Positions 34,098 to 43,900 of a DNA stretch of 64,000 bases are shown here, piece after piece (the stretch's first letter is position 1; each line of letters begins with the position of its first letter). The notes beneath the pieces are model-generated. The model ran no database searches, was not told where the DNA came from, and was given only the letters and a program-made list of their open reading frames with translations. The translations under genes and the position numbers were made by a program. Source of the stretch: Flavobacteriaceae bacterium Ap0902 (GTDB lineage Bacteria; Bacteroidota; Bacteroidia; Flavobacteriales; Weeksellaceae); assembly GCA_009835005.1 (NCBI GenBank), contig WTFG01000005.1, positions 124,001 to 188,000 of the forward strand, read 5' to 3'.

Positions 34098-34652
34098 TTA
34101 ATTCAATGCTGGATTTTCTGGCATATTAGACCACAGGAGATTATCACCTCCTAAACGTTGCATTTGTTTTTGCCATAAATCATTATCCCAATTTTGAAAT
34201 ATATCAAAATTAACATCGTTCACAACATTCCATGCATTATTCTCTATTTCCTGTTCTAGCTGATGGGTAGTCCACCCAGAATAGCCAAGGTAAAATCTAA
34301 TCTCATTGGATTGAATGTAACCATTATTCACAGAATGCAAGACATCCTCAAAATTCCCAGACCAATATAATCCATCTTTAATTTTTTCACTTCCCATGAT
34401 TAAATCTGGTCGTGAATGTAGATAAAATAAATTTTCTTGATCTACAGGTCCTCCTTCATATACAATATCATTGGATTTGATTTCGTTTAAAAAATCAATT
34501 ACAGGCACTTCAAAAGATTTATTTAATACAAACCCAATAGAACCTGTCTCTGAATGGTCTGTTATCAGCACTACAGATCTATGAAATACATCTGTCAATA
34601 GGGTGGGACGGGCAATTAATATGGTTCCTTTTTGAATGATTGGTCTTTGCAC
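34098..34652 (-). CDS. YqgE/AlgH family protein
   Basis: A 184-residue protein with the family's N-terminal signature KGTILIARPTLLTDVFHRSV, then SIGFVLNK, a VYEGGPVDQENLFYLHS block and a GYSGWTTHQLEQEI block. The function is unknown; in Pseudomonas AlgH influences alginate production. The structure is a single globular domain without membrane segments. Its stop codon directly adjoins that of the class IV aminotransferase on the other strand, and its 5' end overlaps the pdxH promoter. Confidence 0.92.
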   Translation of the reverse strand: MQRPIIQKGTILIARPTLLTDVFHRSVVLITDHSETGSIGFVLNKSFEVPVIDFLNEIKSNDIVYEGGPVDQENLFYLHSRPDLIMGSEKIKDGLYWSGNFEDVLHSVNNGYIQSNEIRFYLGYSGWTTHQLEQEIENNAWNVVNDVNFDIFQNWDNDLWQKQMQRLGGDNLLWSNMPENPALN

Positions 34653-34670
34653 AATTATAACTTATCTTTG
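34640..34670 (+). promoter_or_regulatory. pdxH promoter: TTG-N20-TATCTTTG
   Basis: TTG at 34640-34642 and TATCTTTG at 34663-34670 are 20 bp apart. The -33 part lies inside the start of the divergent yqgE gene. The predicted leader is about 25 bases. Confidence 0.65.
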
Positions 34671-34698
34671 ATAAAGTTAATAAAATAAAAGAAATTTT

Positions 34699-35340
34699 AT
34701 GCAAGACCTCAGTAATTTTAGAAAATCCTATGAGAAATTTGATCTGAATGAAAGCGATGTAACAGATAATCCATTAGAATTATTTAGGGATTGGTTTAAT
34801 GAAGCAGTTGATCATGACGCTGTGGATGAGGCGAATGCTATGTCTGTGAGTACAATTGGATTAGATGGTTTTCCAAAAACCAGAGTCGTACTATTAAAAC
34901 GTTATTCAGAGAATGGCTTTGTTTTCTATACCAATTATGAAAGTGAAAAAGGAAGAGCCATAGAGGCTAATCCACATGTATGTTTATCTTTCTTTTGGCC
35001 AGGAATGGAAAGACAAGTTATTATTAAAGGAACGGCTTCTAAATTAGCATCAAATCTTTCTGATGGCTATTTTGAGTCTAGACCAAAACTAAGCCAAGTG
35101 AGTGCTATTATTAGCCCACAAAGCCAAGTGGTACCCTCTAGAGAATATTTAGAAAGCAAGCAAAAAGAATTAACAGAAAAAAGTGGAGATCACTTAGAAA
35201 GACCTAAGTATTGGGGTGGTTATATTGTTTTCCCCCAAAGTATAGAATTCTGGCAAGGAAGACCTAATCGCTTGCATGATAGAATTAGATATGAATTGAA
35301 TGATGCGTATGATTGGGTGATAAATAGATTAGCCCCCTAA
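34699..35340 (+). CDS. pdxH: Pyridoxamine 5'-phosphate oxidase
   Basis: A 213-residue flavoenzyme that oxidises pyridoxine or pyridoxamine 5'-phosphate to PLP with FMN and oxygen. Visible signatures are NAMSVSTIGLDGFPKTRVVLLK (FMN contact region), GFVFYTNYESEKG, LSFFWPGMERQVIIKG, SQVSAIISPQSQVV and the C-terminal EFWQGRPNRLHDRIRY and INRLAP ending. Full family length. It follows the PLP-dependent aminotransferase locus but has its own promoter. Confidence 0.94.
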   Translation: MQDLSNFRKSYEKFDLNESDVTDNPLELFRDWFNEAVDHDAVDEANAMSVSTIGLDGFPKTRVVLLKRYSENGFVFYTNYESEKGRAIEANPHVCLSFFWPGMERQVIIKGTASKLASNLSDGYFESRPKLSQVSAIISPQSQVVPSREYLESKQKELTEKSGDHLERPKYWGGYIVFPQSIEFWQGRPNRLHDRIRYELNDAYDWVINRLAP

Positions 35341-35365
35341 TTATATCACCTTATTATATAAAAAG

Positions 35366-35500
35366 AAGTAGCCGTCTCAAAACCTTAAAAACTGGTCATT
35401 CTGAACTTGTTTCAGAATCTCATTATATTAATAACCAGATTTTTATGAAACCCTGAAATGAATTCAGGGTGACAATATTGGTTTTTTGAGACGGCTACTT
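35366..35500. repeat. Palindromic interspersed element, copy 5 (best preserved)
   Basis: The best preserved copy, 135 bp, between convergent pdxH and hup. Its terminal arms AAGTAGCCGTCTCAAAA and TTTTGAGACGGCTACTT are perfectly complementary over 17 bp. Inside are a CTGGT/ACCAG stem closing the small hairpin TTCTGAA...TTCAGAA, and a second hairpin CCCTGAA...TTCAGGG. The whole could fold into a branched, cloverleaf-like structure on either strand. The terminal stem has C-G where copies 1, 2 and 4 have T-A. Confidence 0.88.
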
Positions 35501-35522
35501 TATAAATTGTAAAAGTTAAATT

Positions 35523-35801
35523 TTATTTGTTGTTAACAGAATTTGCTAACTCAGAACCCGCTTTAAATTTAGCAACAGTTTTAGCAGGAATATGCATTTT
35601 CTCTTTAGTTTGTGGGTTGATTCCATCACGCGCACTTCTCTCTGAAGTAGAGAAAGATCCAAAACCTACTAAAGATACTCTATCTCCTTTTGCTAAAGCT
35701 TTGGTTACATTGCTAGTGAAAGAGTCTAAAGCGTCTTTGGCTTGAGATTTAGTGATTCCAGCATCCGCTGCAATTGCATCAATTAATTCCGATTTGTTCA
35801 T
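35523..35801 (-). CDS. hup: HU-family DNA-binding protein
   Basis: A 92-residue nucleoid protein of the HU/IHF fold: MNKSELIDAIAADAGITKSQA, the saddle strand RVSLVGFGSFSTSERSAR, the DNA-binding arm with GINPQTKEKMHIPAK, and the C-terminal helix. It binds and bends DNA without strong sequence preference. A textbook Bacteroidota promoter lies upstream, in keeping with high expression. Confidence 0.95.
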   Translation of the reverse strand: MNKSELIDAIAADAGITKSQAKDALDSFTSNVTKALAKGDRVSLVGFGSFSTSERSARDGINPQTKEKMHIPAKTVAKFKAGSELANSVNNK

Positions 35802-35834
35802 AATATTCTATTTTTTAAGTTATTGATTATTTGA

Positions 35835-35864
35835 CAAATATAGTTTTTCTATAAATATTAACAA
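35835..35864 (-). promoter_or_regulatory. hup promoter: TTG-N19-TATATTTG
   Basis: On the minus strand TTG (35864-35862) and TATATTTG (35842-35835) are exactly 19 bp apart, the canonical Bacteroidota sigma-A arrangement. The predicted leader is about 28 bases. Confidence 0.75.
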
Positions 35865-35954
35865 GATTTATTAAATTTATTTTGACTAAAAATACTGATT
35901 TCTGTGAATTTTAATAATCTATGTTAAAATTTTAACATTTTATTAAGATAAAAT

Positions 35955-36923
35955 CTATACGGTTGTCTTGATATACCTAATTTCGGCATGTTCTGAGAGA
36001 TTATTTCCATTTAAAAAGTCTAATGCACTCATTCTCCTTTTACCTTCTAATTGAATTTCTTCTAACCATATAATTCCATCTTTGTGCGCAACACCCATTT
36101 TTTTATCTTTAATTATAATTTGTCCTGGCTTTAAATCTTGGTTTTTCTTTTCAATAGAAGCTTTGTATACTTTTAAAACTCTATTTTTACCTTTATTGTA
36201 TAGATGGGTCCATGCAACAGGATAGGGGCTAAGCCCTCTAATAAAATTATAAATATCCAGTAAACTCTTGTCCCAAGGAATTGCGCAATCTTCTTTGAAT
36301 ATTTTAGTAGCATATTTTATGTCTTTGGCTTCTTTTTGTGGTTTTGGAATCAAAGTCTTATGTTCTAAACCCTCTAAGGTCTTAATCACTAACTTTGCAC
36401 CCGTTTCCATCAATTTGTCATGTAAATCTCCCGCATTATCAGTTGATTCAATCTTCACACTTTCTTGGAGCAAGATATTTCCTGTATCAATTTGCTCATC
36501 TATTAGAAATGTTGTAACTCCAGATTCTGTTTCTCCATTCATAATGGCATGATTGATGGGTGCGGCGCCCCGATATTGCGGTAGGAGTGAGGCATGTAGA
36601 TTGAAAGTGCCTAATTTAGGTAATTTCCAAACCTCTCTGGGCAGCATCCTAAAAGCCACGACTACAGATACATCAATATCCAAATCTTTGATTTCTTGAA
36701 TAAAGGCTTTGGATTTTAACTTCTCTGGTTGTAATAAATTCAGTTGGTTTTTCTTGGCATACTTGGCGACAGCAGAGGAATGTATTTTTTGTCCTCTTCC
36801 TGCTGGTTTATCTGGCACACTCACCACACCTACAACATTATACTGATGTTTGATTATATAATCTAAAATGTGAACAGCAAAGTCTGGTGTTCCCATAAAA
36901 AGTATTCGTAGTTCTGAATTCAT
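35955..36923 (-). CDS. fmt: Methionyl-tRNA formyltransferase
   Basis: A 322-residue enzyme adding a formyl group to initiator Met-tRNA. It has the N-terminal FMGTPDFAVHIL, the catalytic block FNLHASLLPQYRGAAPINHAI (Asn and His), DEQIDTGNIL, and the C-terminal OB-like domain. Its start overlaps the recQ stop by four bases (ATGA type), so recQ and fmt are translationally coupled, an arrangement that is not functionally obvious. Confidence 0.94.
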   Translation of the reverse strand: MNSELRILFMGTPDFAVHILDYIIKHQYNVVGVVSVPDKPAGRGQKIHSSAVAKYAKKNQLNLLQPEKLKSKAFIQEIKDLDIDVSVVVAFRMLPREVWKLPKLGTFNLHASLLPQYRGAAPINHAIMNGETESGVTTFLIDEQIDTGNILLQESVKIESTDNAGDLHDKLMETGAKLVIKTLEGLEHKTLIPKPQKEAKDIKYATKIFKEDCAIPWDKSLLDIYNFIRGLSPYPVAWTHLYNKGKNRVLKVYKASIEKKNQDLKPGQIIIKDKKMGVAHKDGIIWLEEIQLEGKRRMSALDFLNGNNLSEHAEIRYIKTTV

Positions 36924-38791
36924 ATATAATAGGTATTAGGTAATTTTAAATTTATTTTCTCTTCATCCAATAGATATTGTAATTTATGATATATAATCTT
37001 TTTATCTATGTGGATGAAATCACGTTCTATTTCTTCTAAAGTTTTAGGTTGATTAGATAGATAAGATAGTAACTGATTGGTATTTAATTCCTGTTTTGAA
37101 ACGTGAGGTTTACAGATATTGCAGATGCCACATTTCGCTGTATTTTTTTCCCCAAAGTATCTTAGCAATAATTGACTTTTGCATATACTTTCCTCTTGTG
37201 CAAAATAGTGCATGGCTGTTAATCTATCCCACTTTACTTTTTGCAATCTTTCAAAATCCTTCCAATAAGTAATCTTGGCTGCGTTGTCATCTCTGGGCTC
37301 TAGAAAGGATATTTTGATAATAGAGGCATCTCTATAAAATATTTTATTAGCATCATGTAGGTCTTTAAGGGATTTTTTAACTTGATAACTTGGTATTTTT
37401 AAACGTTGTGCAATGAAATATTCATCAATTGGTAATGGGTTTTGAAAGATGCCACCATAATGCCTAGCTGTGAAATCCAATACTTTATTTTCTATAGAAG
37501 AATCATCATTCACTTCATAGTTTTTAATCAATATTTTGACTAAACTCTGTCTTTGCGTTTTATGAATGGTTATTATTTTCTTTCTCTCCAGAAACTGCAG
37601 CACAGATTTAGTCTTTTGTTTATGTAACTGGTATTGTTCTCTAAATTTTTTCTCTGAAAAAGGAAGTTGCCCTTCTCTCTTTTCATGTTCGGCAATTTGA
37701 TAGAAATTATAAAGTTTTCTGATTATATCTCTAAAAGTATCTCTATCTGGGTGAGACGTCTTGAATGCTTTAAATGCATTTTTTTTATCCGCCTCATTAT
37801 ATAGGAGAATTCCAGTAGCGGGCATTCCATCTCTACCACCTCGTCCCACTTCCTGGAAATAAGATTCTATGCTGTCTGGTGCAGTTTCATGAATGACAAG
37901 TCTAACATTAGGTTTATCTATCCCCATCCCAAAAGCATTGGTACTGATTAAAATTTTTGAATCTGATTCTATAAAATCCTTTTGTTTTTGATTTTTTTCT
38001 ACTGCAGAAAGTCTAGCATGATAATAATCTGCATCAAAACCATTTTCTATCAAAAATTTAGATAATTGATATGTATCCTTTCTAGACCTACAGAAAATAA
38101 TGGTAGAACCTGGATGTCTTTTTAATAAATAGAGGATGTCTTTCCATTTATCTTCTGATGGCTCTATCCTATAAGCCAAATTTTGACGTTGTAAGGATTT
38201 TTTAAAAACTTTTGGTTTGTAAAGCATAAGTTGCTTTATAATTTCTTCTTGCACTTGGGGTGTTGCTGTAGCCGTTAATGCCAAGATGGGTGTGTCTGGA
38301 TATAATTCCCTGATGTTTTTAAGTGCCAAATAAGAAGGTCTAAAATCATGTCCCCATTCTACAATACAATGTGCCTCGTCTACAGCAAAATACGCAACCT
38401 CTAAGGTTTTTAAACTTGCTATAAAACCTTGAGACTGCATACGCTCTGGTGATATGTAGAGAAACTTAGTTTTGCCAAACCTGCAATTATCTAGTATAGC
38501 ATTAATTTCTATTTTGCTAATTTCAGATGAAATCAAGGCTGCTTTAATTCCCTTTTCTTTTAGATTTTTAACTTGATCCTTCATCAAAGCGATTAAAGGA
38601 GAAATGACGACACACAACCCATCCATTAACATGATAGGGATTTGAAACGTAATGGATTTACCACCGCCAGTAGGCAGCAATGCAAAAGTATCATTGCGCT
38701 CTAATACACTTTTAACTATTTGTGATTGAGGGTGAATAAATTCATTATATCCCCAATATTTTTTAAGTATTTCTATGGGTGTTTCTGCCAT
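36920..38791 (-). CDS. recQ: RecQ-type ATP-dependent DNA helicase
   Basis: A 623-residue superfamily 2 helicase. Motif I is LPTGGGKSITFQIP, motif II is VDEAHC followed by ISPLIALMKDQV-type motifs, and motif VI is QEVGRGGRDG. Four zinc-binding cysteines are in CKSQLLLRYFG and CGICNIC. There is a winged-helix region after them but no clear HRDC domain; the C terminus has another short helical domain. It is shorter than the 700-residue RecQ1 paralogues of this phylum and is likely the second type. It unwinds recombination and repair intermediates. Confidence 0.9.
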   Translation of the reverse strand: MAETPIEILKKYWGYNEFIHPQSQIVKSVLERNDTFALLPTGGGKSITFQIPIMLMDGLCVVISPLIALMKDQVKNLKEKGIKAALISSEISKIEINAILDNCRFGKTKFLYISPERMQSQGFIASLKTLEVAYFAVDEAHCIVEWGHDFRPSYLALKNIRELYPDTPILALTATATPQVQEEIIKQLMLYKPKVFKKSLQRQNLAYRIEPSEDKWKDILYLLKRHPGSTIIFCRSRKDTYQLSKFLIENGFDADYYHARLSAVEKNQKQKDFIESDSKILISTNAFGMGIDKPNVRLVIHETAPDSIESYFQEVGRGGRDGMPATGILLYNEADKKNAFKAFKTSHPDRDTFRDIIRKLYNFYQIAEHEKREGQLPFSEKKFREQYQLHKQKTKSVLQFLERKKIITIHKTQRQSLVKILIKNYEVNDDSSIENKVLDFTARHYGGIFQNPLPIDEYFIAQRLKIPSYQVKKSLKDLHDANKIFYRDASIIKISFLEPRDDNAAKITYWKDFERLQKVKWDRLTAMHYFAQEESICKSQLLLRYFGEKNTAKCGICNICKPHVSKQELNTNQLLSYLSNQPKTLEEIERDFIHIDKKIIYHKLQYLLDEEKINLKLPNTYYI

Positions 38792-38867
38792 TATGACAAA
38801 AATAAGATTATTAGATGGATTTTTATGTTTAATTTTAGTTTGGTATCAAATTGGAATAACTAAATAT

Positions 38868-39173
38868 ATGAGTGAAAATAAAAAAGAGCAAGAAAGAACA
38901 CAAGAAGAGTTCTATGCAAGGTTAAAAAATGAATTGAATAAGGTAGAGAGTTTTCCCTCTAATTTCACCTATAAATTTATTGTACCCACAGATAATAAAA
39001 AAATTGCAGAAATTCAATCCATCTTTGACAATACAAATCCACAATTTAGTACCAAGGAATCTAGCAAAGGTAAATATACCAGCATTACGGTTGTCGTGTA
39101 TGTCTTAGATGCTGCCCAAGTAGTTCACTACTATAAACAGGTTGGTGCGCTAGAAGGAGTTATTATGTTATAA
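38868..39173 (+). CDS. DUF493 family protein
   Basis: A 101-residue protein whose core FYARLKNELNKVESFPSNFTYKFIVP begins the DUF493 (YbeD-like) ACT-like fold, ending with VVYVLDAAQVVHYYKQ. Role unknown. The ATG at 38868 was chosen: longer starts at 38775 would add a hydrophobic stretch that overlaps the divergent recQ start and is not part of the family. It ends one base before the stop of the convergent rsmE. Confidence 0.86.
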   Translation: MSENKKEQERTQEEFYARLKNELNKVESFPSNFTYKFIVPTDNKKIAEIQSIFDNTNPQFSTKESSKGKYTSITVVVYVLDAAQVVHYYKQVGALEGVIML

Positions 39174-39174
39174 A

Positions 39175-39882
39175 TTATTGATGAGCCCAATGTACAGCCA
39201 TCACGGTGGATAATGCCGCCGTTTCTGTACGCATTCTCTGGTTGCCCAATGTAATAGATTTAAAGCCATATTGTATGGCTTTTTCTATTTCTGCCTTAGA
39301 GAAATCACCTTCTGGGCCAATTAAGAATATATAGCTTCCGTTTAATGTGAGTGCTTCTTTCAAAGAAGTTTTTTCTATGGTATCATCACAATGTGCTATA
39401 AATTTTTGACCTTCAAAATCTTTATATTTTGCTATTAAATCATCAAATTTAATAAGTTCATTTACTTTGGTCTTTTCACCTTTCAAGGATTGCTTCATAG
39501 CAGAAAGTCCAACTCTTTCTAATCTTTCCTGATTAATTTTTCTCCTTTCGGAATGAAAAGTTATGATGGGGTGGATAGCGTCAAGACCTACTTCTATTGC
39601 TTTCTCTAAGAAAAACGCTGTTCTGTCTATCTGCTTGGTAGGAGCAATCGCAACTTCTAAATGATAAGATCGCTTTTGTTTATTTTCAAATTCTTTTAAA
39701 TTAGAAATTACTACATTTTTAGTTTCTATCGCTATAATTTCTCCAGAGAATAAATTGCCTAGACCATCGGTCACCAAAATTTGATCGCCCACGTTTTTTC
39801 TAAGAACTTTTTTTAAATGATGCGCTTCCTCATTAGAGATAAGTGCATTATCTTGTTGTATGTGTGCTAAAAATAAATTCAA
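39175..39882 (-). CDS. rsmE: 16S rRNA (uracil-1498 N3)-methyltransferase
   Basis: A 235-residue SPOUT methyltransferase. The C-terminal knot motifs are complete: FLIGPEGDFSKAEIEKA and SITLGNQRMRTETAALS. The N-terminal PUA-like domain starts MNLFLAHIQQDNALIS with HHLKKVLRK. It methylates U1498 of 16S rRNA near the decoding site. It follows tsaD with only three bases between, so they are co-transcribed. Confidence 0.93.
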   Translation of the reverse strand: MNLFLAHIQQDNALISNEEAHHLKKVLRKNVGDQILVTDGLGNLFSGEIIAIETKNVVISNLKEFENKQKRSYHLEVAIAPTKQIDRTAFFLEKAIEVGLDAIHPIITFHSERRKINQERLERVGLSAMKQSLKGEKTKVNELIKFDDLIAKYKDFEGQKFIAHCDDTIEKTSLKEALTLNGSYIFLIGPEGDFSKAEIEKAIQYGFKSITLGNQRMRTETAALSTVMAVHWAHQ

Positions 39883-39885
39883 ATC

Positions 39886-40899
39886 TTAAATTTTAAAACG
39901 CGCTTGTGGTTTAATACCCAGTTCAGAGAAATCTTGATTCTCAAATTTAATGGCTCCCACCATAGCAATCATGGCAGCATTATCTGTCGTATATTCAAAT
40001 TTAGGAATATACGCCTTGAACCCCTCTTGCTCTAAATCTTTTAATTTTTTTCTCAATGCAGAATTGGCAGAAACACCACCCGCCAATGCCAAATCTTTAA
40101 TTTTTAAATCAAGGGCAGCATGATGCAATTTTTCTATACAAATATCTGTGATGGTCTCTTGAACAGATGCGCAAATATCTTTTAGGTTCTCTTCTACAAA
40201 GCTGGGATTTTTCTGTTTCTGATTATGAATAAAGTTCATTACGCCAGTTTTTAAACCACTAAAACTAAATTCATACCCATCTAACTTGGGTTTAGTGAAT
40301 TTAAAAGCCTTTGGGTTTCCTTCTTTGGCAAGTTTGTCTATTTCTGGACCTGCAGGATAATTTAAGCCTAATATTTTGCCTATTTTATCAAAAGCCTCAC
40401 CCGCCGCATCATCTCTGGTTTCACCTATGACTTCTAAATCTTGATAACTTTTGACTAACACAATTTGTGTATGCCCGCCACTTACTGTTAAACATAAAAA
40501 AGGAAAGGATGGTGATGCATCATTGGCATCCTCTATGAAATGCGCAAAAATATGAGCCTGCATGTGATTAACACCAATTAAAGGGACGCCCAGTGCTGTG
40601 GCCAGTGATTTTGCAAAACTACTACCAACCAAAAGAGAACCCATCAAACCAGGTCCTTGGGTAAAAGCTATTGCATCTAAATTTTTTTGACTTATTTTTG
40701 CTTGTTCTAAAGCGGCTTGTACTACGGGTACAATATTTTGTTGGTGCGCACGGGATGCCAGTTCTGGAACCACGCCACCATATTGTTGGTGAATTAATTG
40801 ATTAGCAACAATATTGGACTTAATTTTGTTACCTAAAATCACTGCTGCGGAAGTATCATCACAAGATGATTCAATACCTAAAATGAATGGTTTAGACAT
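39886..40899 (-). CDS. tsaD: tRNA threonylcarbamoyladenosine transferase subunit TsaD
   Basis: A 337-residue ASKHA-fold protein. It starts ILGIESSCDDTSAAV, has the metal-binding NHMQAHIFAH (H-x3-H) and the nucleotide motifs LCLTVSGGHTQIV and LALAGGVSANSALR. It makes the t6A modification at A37 of ANN-decoding tRNAs together with TsaB, TsaC and TsaE, which are not in the window. The -7 box ends five bases before the ATG, which predicts a nearly leaderless message. Divergent from the TamB-like gene. Confidence 0.95.
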   Translation of the reverse strand: MSKPFILGIESSCDDTSAAVILGNKIKSNIVANQLIHQQYGGVVPELASRAHQQNIVPVVQAALEQAKISQKNLDAIAFTQGPGLMGSLLVGSSFAKSLATALGVPLIGVNHMQAHIFAHFIEDANDASPSFPFLCLTVSGGHTQIVLVKSYQDLEVIGETRDDAAGEAFDKIGKILGLNYPAGPEIDKLAKEGNPKAFKFTKPKLDGYEFSFSGLKTGVMNFIHNQKQKNPSFVEENLKDICASVQETITDICIEKLHHAALDLKIKDLALAGGVSANSALRKKLKDLEQEGFKAYIPKFEYTTDNAAMIAMVGAIKFENQDFSELGIKPQARFKI

Positions 40900-40904
40900 A
40901 ATGA

Positions 40905-40912
40905 CAAAGTTA
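40905..40912 (-). promoter_or_regulatory. -7 box TAACTTTG immediately upstream of tsaD
   Basis: On the minus strand TAACTTTG is followed by TCATT and then the tsaD ATG, so transcription would begin about at the start codon. It matches TAnnTTTG. Confidence 0.6.
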
Positions 40913-40943
40913 AATATTTTTTTAAACTAGTTAGTAGCATAAA

Positions 40944-43900
40944 ATGAAGAGATTTTTTAAGGTTATATTAAGTATGTTTGCTTTCATTTTACTCCTATTA
41001 ATTGGTGCTATAATTGCTATTCAAACACCTTATGTACAGACGCAAATAACGCAACGTGTGCTTAAATCTCTAAATAAACAATTTGGAACTGCGCTGGAGG
41101 TTGGCAGCGTAGATATAGACTTTTTTGGGGATGTCAAGCTATATGAGGTTACGGCTAAAGATCATCATGATTTAGAATTCATTCGTATACCAGAACTCAT
41201 AGCAGATTTAAATCTGTGGGATATCTATAAGAATTCTAGCAATATTAGTTTGGATGGAATTGATTTAAAGCATGCAGCCGTACAAGTAATTACCTATTCT
41301 GGAGAGGATACTTCTAATTTCATTCAATTTATAGACAAATTTGTAGTTGATGATTCTTCTGGTTCAGCGTCTGAATTTAAACTCAAAGGAAATTTAATCA
41401 TAGAGGATAGTAAATTCTCTATCATTAATCAAAATTTAGAAGAAAATCTACAAGTTTGGTTAGACTCAGAAAATTTCAATACCACCATTAGAAATATTGA
41501 TTTACAGGGCTCTACCTATCAAGCGGATATTAGAGAACTCAATTTTAATGCGAATAAAAACGGAGAGAATTATACATTGAAAAACCTCATCGGTTATTTT
41601 AAAATGACAGATCAAGGCATCTCTTTAGAAGATTTATCTATAGAAACCCAGTCCTCTATATTAAGTGGTAAAATTCAATTAAAATATGATTCTATTGCTG
41701 AATTTGATGATTTTGGTAATAAAGTAAATTGGGATGTTTTATTAGAAGAAGGTAACCAATTTGGGTATAAGGACTTGAGGTATTTTGTTCCGACTTGGGA
41801 AAAAGACATTGTTCTAAACTTGGAAGGAACTGCGCAAGGTTCATTAAATAATTTAATTCTAAATAATTTTAAAATTAATAATGGTGATACCCAGTTAGCC
41901 ACAGAAAGTATTGATTTAGGTGAATTATATGATGGTAATTTCATTGTAAATACCGATTATATAGAAGCGAAAACTTCCTATACAGAATTAAAACGCATAT
42001 TACCAGAGAGCATCACCAAGGATATCACCAACTTCATAGCTAGATTTGGCGTAGTTAATTATAAAGGTGCATTACAGATAGATGACAGCGATTTATACGC
42101 ACAGGGAAATGCTTTAACCGCTTTGGGGGACGCTGATTTGACGCTAACCCTAAATAATTATTCCACCAACCAAGCTAAATATATGGGTATTGTGAAAACG
42201 AATGCCTTTGATTTAAAAGCACTTACCGATACCCAAGAATTAGGAAGAGTGAGTGGTAATCTTAGCTTTGATGGGGGAGGGTATGACGTGAAAACGATTA
42301 AAATTAAAACAAAAGGAAAGTTAAATTATATAGATGTCAATGGAGATAGATACCAGTATTTGACAGTAGATGGGATATTGGACCATGAAGTTTTTGATGG
42401 TGTTTTAACCGTCAACGATCCCAATGCAAGATTGACGTATGAGGGTATCTTAGATTTCTCTGAACCTCATCTAAAGTTAAAATTTGATTCTCAAGTAGAT
42501 TATGTGAATTTCAACCATTTTGGTATTACAGAAAGAAGAAACACTTGGTTAAAAACCAATATCAATGCAGATACACAATTCTCTGGACTCAATGATTTAG
42601 AAGGTCATATAGAGCTTACGGATGTCGTATTTAATATAGATACAATTAATTTAAGTCTACCAAGTGTCACATTGGATATTACGGCTACAGAAAACGCTCA
42701 AAAGAATTTAATATTAGATATTCCATCCTATCTTTCTGCAAAAATCAATGGTAACTATCAATTGGATGAGATTGTAGATGTCCTGCAAAATGGCGTTGGA
42801 AACTTTCTAGTGGATTATGATAGAAAACCAGTTTCGCCAAATCAAGTGATGAGTTTTGAAATTCAATTAGAGGATAATTTAATTTCTTATTTCATTCCAG
42901 ATTTATACTTGCAGCCTACTACGACAGTCTCTGGTACGGCTAATGATCATGAACATTTATTTGAATTTGATTTGCATTCACCATTTGTGCAATATGCAGA
43001 ATATAAAGCAGATTCATTGAATATATATGCCAGTACTACCAACAACCAAACTTTCCAGATTGATGCCGAGCAATTGAATATTCAAAATTTCTTGATTAAT
43101 CAATTTAATGTAGATGGACAAAAGTTGAATGATTCCATTGTTGCCAATGCACAATTTTATGCGGGAGAAGAAAACTTCAGCAGATTTGATTTAAACTTCT
43201 ATCAAACCTTCAACAATGAATTAAGAAAAGTTAAAACAGGTTTTGCACCTTCTAAAATCTATGTAGAAGATCAAGTTTGGGATATAAATCCAAATAATGA
43301 GAGAGATAGTAATTATGCTATTTTGAATTTTGAGGATGAAGAATTTATTGTGAATAATATTCTGTTTCAATCAGACAATCAATTTTTAAGATTAAATTTA
43401 AATTATTTAAATAGGAATGATTTTGAAGTTGATGCAGATATAGAAAACTTGAATTTAGCGAAAATTATTCCACCCAGTCTTATACCTAATTTTAAAATTA
43501 ATGGCATTGCCAATGGAGAAATTGATATTGTTAAAAATCAAGATGAATTAAAGCCTGTAGCAGATTTCAGGATAGATAGCATCATGTTAGATCAATATTA
43601 TATTGGAAACTTTACAGCGGATGCAACCTATGATATAGAAGAATCTATATTTGATATTGTGGGCAGTTTAGACCGGGATAATGTCAATACCTTGTTTCTC
43701 ACTGGTGCTATAGATAACAAAGGGGAACAACCAGAACTGGATATGGTAGCCAGTTTAGATGATTTTAGAATTGGAATTTTAGGGGTTTTCTTAGAAGATG
43801 TTCTAAGTGAATGGTCTGGAGAATTATCTGGAGATGTTACCCTTAAAGGGAATCCATCTGATCCAGATTTGCAAGGTTTTGTAACGGGAAATGATATTGG

